Of a stretch of 64,000 nucleotides of DNA, positions 48,002 to 58,584 are shown piece by piece. Under the pieces are notes generated by a model that was not told the DNA's origin, did no database searches, and saw only the letters and a program-made list of their open reading frames with translations. Positions within the stretch are counted from its first letter, which is position 1; each line of letters starts with the position of its first letter. The translations under genes and the position numbers were made by a program. Source of the stretch: Euryodendron excelsum (Eukaryota > Streptophyta > Magnoliopsida > Ericales > Pentaphylacaceae); the NCBI GenBank assembly GCA_033060915.1, contig CM065385.1:14765501-14829500 (forward strand), read 5' to 3'.

Positions 48002-50964
48002 TATAACACCCTAATTTTCTTGACTGCATTACAGCCAATTAAAAAGGTTAGAATTGTTACATTTTGTTTTTATATCTAATTAAAACACGACGGATGAGTA
48101 TCACTATTAAACCGTCCATAGTTAGTAGCCTGATTCTTCCTTGGACCAAAGAATCAAACGTCGACCTAGTAAACACAGCAGTCTAAACCCTTCCCTATGA
48201 ACCAGCCTAAACTCACACCAATCCAAAAATCCAACTAAACTGGCCCACTATAGGCGAGCACCGGTTTAACCGATCATACACGCGAACTTAGCCGGTTCAC
48301 TCGCTTATTAAACATATCTCACTACAATATTGAAACCTTAGGTAAACTAGCCCAAAACCCTGGTAACCATGATTCTTGAACCAGGCCAAGCCTTAGCAAA
48401 TAGAAACAAATCGGTTCAACGCTCCACCAGTTCAATTACAAACCAAAACTCCACTACACCTATGTGATGATTGCACCCATGCAAGCTGGATGGCATCAAT
48501 CATATATACATTTCATAGATACGTGATCAAAAAATATGTTTCAAATATATTTGAACCAGATAGATCATTCGAGATAGTAACGGACCTCAAAGCATTATTG
48601 CATCAGAATTGTGCCGATACACATTTCACCCCGTGCATTGCCTTGGCATGACACCTGGCTTTATGAATTCTTGTACCTCACTAGAACACTCCAGCCTTTG
48701 TAAGTAAGTCGAGCCTCCTAGGGTGTTAGCCGATAACTTTAAAACAAACCAAAACCGAAACCGAAAGAGGGAAGAAAAGAAACTTAATGAGGAGCTTCTC
48801 AAACTACACCCTAAGGTAAGAACCCACTTCCCTTTACCTCCCACAACCTAAACCCAACATAAAAGGGTGGAAACCATGGCTAAAAAACAAAGAAACCGAA
48901 GAGAGAGAGAGAGAGAGAGAGAGAGTGAAAAATCGTGGGGAAAAAAGAGAGAGAAAAAGAGAGAAGTAGAAGGTTGGACGTCGGGCCTTTTGAAGTGAGG
49001 TAAGAGGACGCCTTTCCCCATCCCATGAACTCCCTAAACCTAGCAAAACCACCCCCATTGATCCACCATAACAGCCATAATCGAAGAAAGAGAGAGAAAC
49101 TATTTTTCAGTGGTTTTGAGGGTGGCAAGTGAAAAGGGAGTTGGGGAGCTATTGCAGTGGCCATGGAGCTTCTCAAGGACACCCATGGTTGTCCCAGAGA
49201 GCCTATGCTGGGGGCCTGTTGCAGCGGCCATGGAGCTTGTCAAGGACACCCATGGGTGCCTTAGAGAGGCCCATAACCTCTGTACATGCCCTACCCAACT
49301 CCTAGAATGAATTATAGCCGGAAAAGCTTTGGCAAACCATAACTTCAGCCACTAGCCACCAAATCCAACGAGGCCAGTTCAATACTCTTTGTCTTGATGT
49401 TCCGAACAACTTTTGTGAAGGAAACTTTTAGAGAAAAACACGAGAAGTGGCTCAAAAGCTCAGTTGCAGGTTTGGAACCCTAGGGTTCTGCCATGTAGCC
49501 GAGCTTTTTTGGCCAAAAATGGCCACCTCCGGCCACCGTAGGTTGAGTATTGACCATGAGTGTGTAGGCTAGGTGCATAGCATTCTCTAGGTCACACATA
49601 CATGGCCAGGAGCGCCACGAATCGTTGGGAATCAGTGAGGAAAGACCCCAGCCGCGCAAGGAAGAAGATAAAGGCTCTGGCTTCCTTGCCCCACGCGCGG
49701 GTGGTGGCGTGTGTGGGCACGTCCCACACTCCCTTGGCCTAAAATTTTTATGGGGTGATTATGACACCCAAAGAGGCCTTCCCCTATTTTTCTGGATATT
49801 TTTTAGAGATTTATATGATTTTTTGTTCAATTATATTTGTGTTTTGGCAAAGAAAATCATATAAATTACAATATCAAAGGGAAAAATATGAAATTTTGCC
49901 GAGATACCTTAAATAATATGAGGAACCCAGAAATGGGAGAGTATGAGTCGTTGGACCTCCCGATAAAAATTCCAGATAATCCCCTTCGGTTCCCACCCTA
50001 AGGGGTTGCGTTCTTGACGGGAGACGAGGAGGATTCCAAAGGATCCATTCTACCGAATCACCCTCTGCTAACAACTCTAATCTTGCTGACTCTATAATTA
50101 TTTGACACTTTCATCTATTTACAAGAATCATGGATAATTACGACATACAAACTCGTATTTTCTTCCTTCACAAACAGTACGTGAAATGAGTATCTATACT
50201 TACCAAGACTATTATCAGGGTAGGAACTTATGCATTCTTTAAAATACATGCTTATTTTTCTTCTTATCAGATAACTTGCCAATTACTGTGTTGACTTTAC
50301 ATCTTTCTACTACTTATGTTGTTAACTATATTGCTACATTCGCGATATGCGTGCATCACTAGGGAGGAATAAGATTGGAACAACTGAAAAGAAAAGACCC
50401 CAAGTTAATATGGTGGGTGACCCTAACTAGGCTTGATCTGGGGTGCTCATGGGTCAACTTCGCTAGGCTTGATATATGCTAGATAATCATGGGTGGGTCC
50501 CCCATTATCTTGACGAGAGGAAGGGTCAATGATGGGTCCACTGGGCTTGATGATGCCCCGGGCAGAACATACCTTCAAGGATCCTAATATTAATGAAAAA
50601 GAAAAGAATTGCAAGGGTCATATGTGTGCCATGCTATCTTTTTACTGCATTGCATTTAAACCTGTGCTTTATAGAATTTATGAGATTTCTACTGGGCTTC
50701 GCACCTCACTCCTATCTTATGGGGCAAATTTCAAGAAATGAGACTTTAGTTGGATTCTAAGGAAATGATTATGAGAAATGAACCACCCAGTTCAGTTGGA
50801 ACTTTCTTAATATTTAGTTTGGATTGTACATACAATAAAGTTATGGATCTCAACTAGAAACATAATGTTCTTTGGATGTAATAATCATTTTGGAAGAATG
50901 TGAATGATGTATCTTACCTTATAAACCTCCTGTCTCGATCTAGAAGCTACAATGGGTCGTGACA
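48002..50964 (+). mobile_element. Solo LTR G, 2963 bp, second LTR family
   Basis: Begins TATAACACCCTAATTTTC and ends GGGTCGTGACA, flanked by GGACC. The normal TG start has become TA. A related copy at 55612 begins TGTAATACGCG. It contains a GA repeat (48901-48927). No coding frame is credible inside. The TGTAACACCC...GTGACA ends are common in plant Ty3/gypsy LTRs, but I cannot name the family. Strand is given as TG...CA reading. Confidence 0.88.
48901..48927. repeat. GA dinucleotide repeat in LTR G
   Basis: About 13 GA units. Confidence 0.95.
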
Positions 50965-52174
50965 GGACCATTAGGGACAAAACGGTCAATCGGGTCAGAA
51001 AGTTGCCGGGATGGACTCGGAATATCCCAGAAAAAGGCTGGAAGCTTGGAAACATTAGCTAAAATGTTCCAGGAGATTACCGGTTTGATACCCAGAGCCT
51101 GTGTGGTTAGAGGACGCGATCAGCCCGCTAGGGGCAAAACAGTCATTTTACACCAGGTTTACTGGAATTAACTCAGAATGACCTAGAAATGTATTGAAAA
51201 GCTAGGGATACTATCATAAACATCCCCGAGAGGTTACCGGTTTGATACCCAGAGCCGGTGTGGTTCCCGGGGCGCTCGGATGCCTAGGGGCAAAATGGTC
51301 ATTTTGATTGGAGGGTCTCAAAAATGGCCCGAAACCGATTGGAAGGTACCTAATCATGCTGGATTGTCTTTAAAATAATCTTGGAAGGGTGGACTTACCG
51401 TTTTGAGGATTTAGGTACTTTCTCAAGAAACGTGCCAAAAAATAGCCCTAAGTGCAGTTTGGTCATTTTTCACCCGAGTGGGCTAGCAGGCACTAATGTT
51501 GACTTGGGTTTTGAGTGCTTCCGTCACTCTGATGGTGGTCCCGTGACATAGGGGTTTGTTGGGAATTCCCAATGTGGACTTATTTACGAGTGTTTCCGCC
51601 ACTCTGACAGTTGTAATGTTTGCGAGTACTTCTATTACTCTAATGATTCGTAATCATTCCAAAGACTGCTAGGTGGACTTAGCGCCTGAGGAATCAACTT
51701 TCTGGAAAGATGTACCGAAACGGACATTTCTTCATTAGTGGGCTAGTAGGCGCCAAAGGTGGATTGTTTTACCATCTTGGGGACTTGGGGTCTTGTCCCG
51801 ATCGACGGGTTTAAAGGGACTTATCGTTTCGAAGATTTTTCTCAAAAAATGTGCCAGATTGGATGGACTTACTGCCTTGAGGAATTAACTTTCTTGAAAG
51901 GCATGCCAGATTTAATTGGAATTGAAATTGGATTTGAGATTAAAACAAGGACTTACCGTCTTTGAAAAGACATGCCATTGGAATTGGACTGAACAACGCC
52001 CCCAAGGGCATTTTGGTCATTTTGCCTTTATTGGGGCCCTAAAGGCCCATGAAGCGATGGATTGACTAATTTAAGTTTGAAAAACTTATTTAAATTGGAA
52101 TATGTTCGTATTGACTTGAACTCAAGTCTGGGCAGATTGGAGACTGCCGAGCGGGCAAAAATGAGGTGCTTACA
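50965..52174 (-). mobile_element. Solo LTR B, right segment (sense 5' end)
   Basis: Resumes with GGACCATTAGGGAC and ends GGTGCTTACA, the LTR start in sense. Three U3 hairpin units are near 51509, 51588 and 51622. Confidence 0.9.
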
Positions 52175-53600
52175 CTAGTGTGTGACACTTCAAAGCATGA
52201 AACTGCTGCATGCCCAGCCATACCAGGAGTGAGAGAGGCGTTGTATGGCTAAGTCAATGCGGTTGGCCAATACCGAGGGGGTTATACAGACCAAAGTAGT
52301 CAGGGAAACCCTTACTCTAATACCTATAAACCGGGCTGGAAAAATCATCCTAATTTTGGTTGGGGAAATGAGGGTCTCCAAAACCCTTAAGTTTACCAAG
52401 GAGGGTTTTAAAACTCTGAACCTTTCCAGGCCCCACAATCTGTGCCTTACCAACCCCAACCCACACAGTACCAATCTCCACACAGACATAGTATGGATGA
52501 TAATGTTAACCAATTGTCTAATGATTTGAGAGGAGTTACCAATTGGGTGGATAGGAATGAACAAAAGCTCGACCAATATACAAGTATCTTGCATGATATT
52601 CAAAAGAACATAGCTATAATGTCTCAAGCTTTGACGCAACAAGTACTAGGGAAGTTTCCGGCACAACCCCAACCGAACCTAAAACCTGCCAATTTAGTTA
52701 AAACCAATCATGAGCAGGTGCAAGCCATCACAACCCTTAGAAGTGAGAAAATTATCGATAAAACCATTCCTCATAAGAAAGAAAGTCAAAATGGTAGTGA
52801 TAAGATTATGGGGTTGGGAAAAGAGCAAGAGAAAGAAAGGGTTGAGAAAGAAAGTGAGCAAAAGTTAAGAAATAATGAGAATCATTCTGAGCCCCTCGTT
52901 GAATCTAATGATGCATCTAAAGACGTGGGTATTAATATCATGAAGCATGTCCCGTTTCCTTATCGATTGACCAAACCTAAGAATGAATTGCTAAATTATA
53001 AGATTTATGAGATCTTTAAACATGTTAGGGTCAATATCCCCATCTTAGATGCTATCAAACAGATACCCTCCTATACCAAGTTCTTGAAAGACTTGTGTAC
53101 TATTAAAAGAAGATTACATGTCAGAGATACAGTTATAATGAATGAGATTCAGAGTGCCATTTTGCAATGTAAAATTGTGCTGAAATATAAGGATCCTGGT
53201 TATCCTACTATTTTGTGTACAATTGGGGGACATAGAATTTATCGTGCTCTGCTTGACCTAGGATCTAGTCTTAATCTTCTTCCTTACTCAATCTATACAA
53301 AACTAGGGCTAAAAGAGTTGAGCCCTATTCGGGTAACTTTGGAGTTAGCCGATTGATCTGTCAAAGTCCCTAGAGGAATTATTGAGGATGTGCTCATTCA
53401 AGTAGACAATGTCTACTATCCCATGGATTTCATTGTGTTAGATACCCAACTTGTTGAGGCCACAATTGCTAAATAACACATTCCTATCATTTTTGGACGA
53501 CCCTTCCTAGCAACTACCAATGCTATTATTCATTGTAAGGATGGTTTTTTCAAACTGTCATTTGGGAATATAATCTTAGAGATGAATATCTTTGGTGGTC
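52175..53600 (+). pseudogene. gag end and protease of element Y
   Basis: Continues the gag frame after insertion B. It starts with the remaining residues of the zinc knuckle (CDTSKHETAAC), then a Gln/Asn/Pro-rich gag tail (YQPQPTQYQSPHR) and a long charged linker. The aspartic protease, which cuts the polyprotein, follows: YRALLDLGSSLNLLPYSIYT, with the catalytic Asp at 53255-53257 in the D-L-G-S form usual for Athila, then FIVLDTQLVEA and IIFGRPFLATTNAIIHCKDG. Stops: TAA near 52235 and near 52391, TAA near 52409, TGA 53354-53356, TAA near 53474. The open part 52442-53356 is 304 codons, the longest in the window. Confidence 0.87.
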
Positions 53601-54072
53601 AAACAAATGGGAGAGTGCAAGGAAATTAGATAAATAGACTTCATTGAGTCTATTATCTAAGAGCACTTTGAGCATGAGTTGTTTTAGGATTCTTTAGAGA
53701 AGGCTCTAGTTTTGAGTAAGCCTCATGACCAGTTGGAGAATAACTGTGTCAATGTAGGGGACCTAACTATTGAAGGGATAGAGAACAAGCAATGTATGCA
53801 AGTGGGTCACTGGACTCAATCATTTGAGCCTCTGATCCCTAGTGCTATTAAACCGCTCCCTTCTGAGCAACAACCACCCATTTTAGAAAGAAAGCCTTTG
53901 CCATCCACCTTGAAGCATATGTTTGTGGGTGAAGGTGAATCTTATCCGGTTGTCATTTCCTCTAGACTATCTGAAGGCTAAGAGGAATCTTTAATGAAAG
54001 TACTTAAATCCCATAGGAAGGCCTTAGGTTAGACTATAGCGGATCTTCATGGCGTTAGTCCTCTTATGTGTA
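53601..54072 (+). pseudogene. Protease-RT linker of element Y
   Basis: Frame-shifted but recognisable stretch between protease and reverse transcriptase, with KPLPSTLKHMFVGEGESYPV and later IADLHGVSPLMCT. These blocks are standard in the region just before RT in plant Ty3/gypsy pol. A stop lies near 53979. Confidence 0.75.
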
Positions 54073-54651
54073 CTATAACTAGGCTTCTTCAATTCTTCGT
54101 CTATATATCAATATGCATGACAGCATATACTGTAATTGTTTTGTTTTGTATATATGTTATGAAATTACACTGCCTCGTTGCTCATATAAATCGACGAAAT
54201 TAATCACTGATTCATGGTTTATGAATTTCACATTTTAGGGATTACCAAATGTTCCTCTTTAAGGTTTAGTTTGGGCTTGCTGTTACAATTTTAGATTGAA
54301 TCTGGCAATTATATGTGTACATGATATCTATTTGTACAGTAAGGAAGCAAGAAAGATGGGGTTAATGGACATGGCAATTGCGTTTCATAATGGAGCTATT
54401 TGAGTCTTTAAGGGGACGTGTGAAAATTTCCTTATATGCAGTTTATTTTGATATTGATGGTGTTTGTATTTACGTTTCCATGCTGTATTGTTCATCGCCA
54501 AAGAAGGCCTAGCTTATCTATCATTTAGGATTTTTTACCGTGCCTGTGGAATGAACGCACACAGCCCACACACACAAAAGAGAGAAGAAATAAAATAATA
54601 GATATAAAACAAAATAATTAGGAAAACTAGAAGAAAGAAGTCTGTCCCATT
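54073..54651. other. Unidentified insertion in pol of element Y
   Basis: The pol reading stops after PLMCT at about 54072 and resumes with LEEESKP-type coding at about 54652. The 580 bp between are AT-rich and non-coding, with a ATATA-rich start and an A-rich end (54580-54625). The ends show no clear inverted repeat. A clean target duplication is not visible. Confidence 0.6.
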
Positions 54652-55331
54652 TCCATATACACCTTGAAGAAGAGTCTAAGCCTATGCGTCAAATGCAAAG
54701 ATGCTTAAACCTAAACATGTAGGAGGTCGTGAAAGGAGAAGTACTGAAGCTTCTCAATACGGGTATTATCTATCCTATCTCTGACTCCAAGTGAGTTAGT
54801 CCAAGCCAAGTGATGCCCAAGAAATCAGGCATAACGGTGGTGAAAAATGAGTTCAATGAATGAGTTCCCACTAGGATTTAAACTGGGTGGAGAATGTGTA
54901 TTGACTACCGTAAGTTGAATGTCATGACTAGAAAATACCACTTTCCACTCCCTTTCTTGGACCAAGTCCTTGAATGGGTGGCGGGCCAAGCCTTTTATTG
55001 CTTTTTAGATGGTTACTCTGGTTACAATTAGATAGAGGTTGCTCTAGAATACCAAGAAAAAAACCACCTTCATATGCCCCTTCGGCACTTATGCATATAA
55101 GAGAGCGCCTTTTGGCTTGTTCAATGCACCGGCCACCTTTCAAAGGTGCATAATGTCTATCTTTAGTGATATGGTAGAGAGATTCTTAGAGGTCTTTATG
55201 GATGATTTCTCTGTGTGTGGGGATACTTATAAAGTTTATATAGAAAACCTTGAGAAGGTGTTAGTGAGATGCGAAAAGAGTAATTTAGTGCTCAACTTGG
55301 AGAAGTGTCACTTCATGGTTACAAATACTTG
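54652..55331 (+). pseudogene. Reverse transcriptase of element Y
   Basis: RNA-dependent DNA polymerase domain. The motifs come in order: VSPSQVMPKKSG, RMCIDYRKLNVMTRKYHFPL, LDGYSGYN (first catalytic Asp), KRAPFGLFNAPATFQRC and EVFMDDFSV (the two Asp of the YMDD-type box, here FMDD). It ends LEKCHFMVTNT at about 55330, where the thumb and connection are lost. Stops occur near 54724, 54789, 54868 and 55030, and the frame changes near 55060. The motif spelling is Athila-like. Confidence 0.88.
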
Positions 55332-55611
55332 ATTGGTCATTTCCTTTTGAGTTGATGTGTGATGTGAGTGATTATGCAATTGGGGTAGTCTTTGAGCACA
55401 GAGAAAGAGCTTCTCGCCGTGGTTTTTGCATTTGGATAAGTTCAGATATTACATAGTCGGATCATTAGTCATCATCTACACCAATCATTCTGCAGTAAAG
55501 TATTTGCTTACTAAGCCTAATGCAAAACTGCGACTCATTCAATGATTTTTCTTGCTACAAGAGTTTAATATTGAGATCAGAGATAAGAAGGCGGTAGAGA
55601 ATGTGGTAGCC
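55332..55611 (+). pseudogene. RNase H of element Y, with internal deletions
   Basis: PFELMCDVSDYAIGVV (first catalytic Asp region) follows the RT end at once, so roughly 240 bp of RT thumb is missing. Near 55395 the reading jumps to ERASRR-type or, in another frame, TEKELLAVVFAF, so a second deletion removed the middle of the domain. It continues DKFRYYIVGSLVIIYTNHSA and EFNIEIRDKKAVENVVA, where the second G-family LTR cuts in. The same domain of element X is at 1-316. Confidence 0.8.
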
Positions 55612-56306
55612 TGTAATACGCGTAAATTTCCTTTTAAGTACATTACATCCTTAGCAAGACTAAATAGACCCAGCCATAGGAATCATAAGTCGAGAGCGAG
55701 GTCTTTCTGAGCCCAACCCTGTCGGTATGTTAAAATTGGCTTCTTAGAAACTCGATCCCTCGAAAAAGGGCTCCTAAGCACATTACCCGACAATTCGCAC
55801 CAAATTGCGCCCTGATTTTAAACGGAGGTTTCTCTCTCGCTTTTCGACGGATTTTAATGAATCAAAGGTCTAAAATTATCTACTTTTCAAGCCCAATCCC
55901 TTTGTAATCTTGAAACTCAATTTTGTAGAGTTTGAATTTCCCAAATGGCCCTCGAAAGCTGCTGCACCTAGAAATTCACATGCAATTTCACCAAAACTTC
56001 GCTCAACTAAGTTATAGAGAGAGATAGAATTGCAGAGAGAGAGAGGAAATACCCGAGGGGAATGTCGCCCAAGAAATTCCCGCCTGCAACCTTCCTTACA
56101 CCCCTACATGCTGGGCATATAGGGGGGCTGCCTATTCAGAGAGAGAGAGGGAGCTATACAGAGAGAGAAGAAGATTGAGAAGACCTGAGGAGAATGTCGG
56201 CCTTTGCATTGAATCTTCTCATTCCTAGATGTTGGGAATGTAGGGACCAATGCAAACCATCTTTGACTAGCCAATCGAAATGAGGGATAGAGAGAGTTAT
56301 AGTGAG

Positions 56307-56356
<50 letters not shown>

Positions 56357-57540
56357 GTGGGAGTTGAACTCCCACTGGACCAACAATACAACCACACAAT
56401 CCATCACCCCCACACCCCCCTATATATACCTAACCCAGCTGTCATACCCCGGCGACTGGCCATTGAAGTTAGAGTGAGTTCTAGAAAGAGAAACTGAGAA
56501 ACTGAGTGAAAGGCTGGGAGAAAATGGGGAAGAAGAGAGGGCAGGGCAAAGGCCATTCGAATTGAGGTTTAGTACCTTCATTCCCCTTCCTTCAAACTAT
56601 CCAAACCCAGTAAAACTAGCCCCCAGCCCATTGTGGACCAGAGAGAAAAATAGTGAGAAAAAAATGAGAGTTCACTGGTTGTTGGTCGAAACAAGGCAAG
56701 GTAGGGCCTGAGGCCTGCCACAGTGGTACGAGGTTTCCCCAGGACCTACATAGAGTCCAAAGGAGGCCTCATACCTCTGTGCATGTGCCGGAAACGGCCT
56801 CAAAAGTTGAAATCACCGAAAATTAGTCATTTGGCCATAACTCTGGCCACCCGCAACCAAATCCCACGAGGCCAGTTAGGTCCTCTTTGTCTTGACGTTC
56901 CGAAAAACTTTCCTGAAGGACACATCTTTATAAAAACACGGGAAGAGGCCCAAAAGCTCAGTTGTATATCTAGAATCCTAGGGTTCTACCATGCAGCCAA
57001 GCTTTTCTGACCAAAATGGCCACCACCGGCCACCGTAGGTTGAGCACTAACCATAAGTGTGTAGCCTAAATCCATAGCATTCTCTAGGCCACACATGCAT
57101 GGCTAGGAGGACCATGGATTGACGGCAATCGGCGTGGGAAGCCCCCAGTCGCGTGAGGAAGAAGATGAAGGCATTGTCTTCCTTCTCCCATGCGTTGGTG
57201 GTGGTGCGTGTGGGCACGTTCTACACTCCCTCAGCCTAAAATGTTTATGGGGCAATTATGACACCCAAAGAGGCCTTCCCCTATTTTTTTGTATTTTTCA
57301 GAGATTTATGTGATTTTCTGTTTAATTAAAACTGTGTTCTGACAAAGAAAATCATATAAATTGCAATATTAAAGGGAATAATCTGAAATTTTGCCGAGAT
57401 ACCTCAAATAATATGAGGAATCCAAAAATGGGAGATTGTGGGTCACTGGACCTCCCGATAAAGATTCCCGATAATCCCCTTTGGTCTCGACCCTAGGCAA
57501 TTCCATTCCTGATGGGAGACGAAAAGGATTCGAACGTTTA
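55612..57540 (+). mobile_element. Second copy of LTR family G, truncated
   Basis: Starts TGTAATACGCG after TAGCC and is alignable with G over its first 2 kb (for example CCACCGTAGGTTGAG in both, at 49533 and 57039). Homology stops at about 57540, where G has 0.9 kb left. No matching target duplication is found in the window. It contains an AG repeat (56310-56355). Confidence 0.82.
56310..56355. repeat. AG dinucleotide repeat
   Basis: About 23 AG units. Confidence 0.95.
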
Positions 57541-58365
57541 AACCCACCAAGATACCCACTGTATCTAGTTACTTAACACCGATAAACTAATTATAAGAAC
57601 TATAACCCTTAAACATCGAGAAGGGTGACCAATCAAGGAATTGTGCATAGAAATTACCAAAAGTGATTATGAATCCAAGTTTTTTATAGTTTTACAATCC
57701 AATTGAGATGAGTTTGAAGAATTTCATAAGATGAATCATTGAAGTGTATATACCTCCATTGAAGACCTTGAAGATCCTTGGTAGATCTTCATAATTGCAT
57801 CCAAGGAAGGCTTAGCTACTTGATTCCATAAGAGAAAACATGAAGAATTGAAGATTTCTCATTGATTGATGAAGAAAATAGTGTTTGAGTGCAAAGAAAG
57901 TCTAAGAAAATGCAAGAAAAATATAAAACAAACTCACTTTCTCTCTCTATAGTACATTCTAATAGAAAATCTAATCTATAACTAATGATAGATACAAAAT
58001 TCGCGTCATTGTCCAGAGATATAGCCTCAAAACTCGCACTGAATTTGCCGGTACTGTACGTATGGTACTGTTCACCGTATGTATGGTAGACGTACCGTAT
58101 GTATGGTAATGTTGATGCTGAATCGCACTCTCAAAAGTTTGGATTTTTGCTGCAGGCGTACGTACGGTGGAATTTACTGTATGTACGGTCAGTGCAATTT
58201 TTGCTCTTTTTGCTCCAAATTTGCCCTTTCTCCACTCGAAACCTGCAAAATACCCATGAACACTTATTAAAACAATTATTATACTAAAATGAGGAATATA
58301 TAAACCCTAATTAGACTAACAATAGCTATTTAGGGATTTAAGATTACACTTTTTGGAGTGTAATC
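57541..58365. other. Unassigned AT-rich stretch between G2 and element H
   Basis: No gene or LTR end recognised. Between 58054 and 58189 it holds five copies of a 13-base word CNGTAYGTAYGGT or close to it. It ends in a perfect hairpin (58342-58365) that abuts the start of the H LTR homology. Confidence 0.6.
58342..58365. other. Hairpin at the H LTR breakpoint
   Basis: GATTACACT-TTTTGG-AGTGTAATC: perfect 9-bp arms and a 6-base loop. LTR homology begins at the next base. Confidence 0.75.
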
Positions 58366-58564
58366 ATGTAGTCTTCAGATTGTGCTTAGCTTTAGGTGAT
58401 CTAACTCACCTTCAAATGTTTTCCAAAATCCCTTTATTCAAATTAATTTTCGATTCAAACCTAGTCGTACTCATTCTTCTAGGAGTGTGAGTTCTAATGA
58501 GAGAGTATAGTATTTTTTCCACTTGTGTGTGTATTCCTCGAGTGCGAAAAATCAGGGCACGACA
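58366..58564 (+). mobile_element. 5' LTR of element H, last 199 bp only
   Basis: Homologous to the sense 3' end of the giant LTRs, with a small internal deletion (CTCACCTT joined to CAAATG), ending AGGGCACGACA. Some 4.5 kb of LTR are missing on the left. Confidence 0.88.
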
Positions 58565-58566
58565 GT

Positions 58567-58584
58567 TGGCGACTCCACTGAAGA
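58567..58584 (+). other. Primer-binding site of element H
   Basis: TGGCGACTCCACTGAAGA two bases after the LTR end, the same type as in D with four differences. It confirms the sense direction of the family. Confidence 0.82.

Noticed and set aside
12456..52174. B taken as a complete element with two LTRs
   Set aside because: Its left and right parts are complementary segments of one LTR, not two full LTRs, and every internal piece is assigned to another nested copy.
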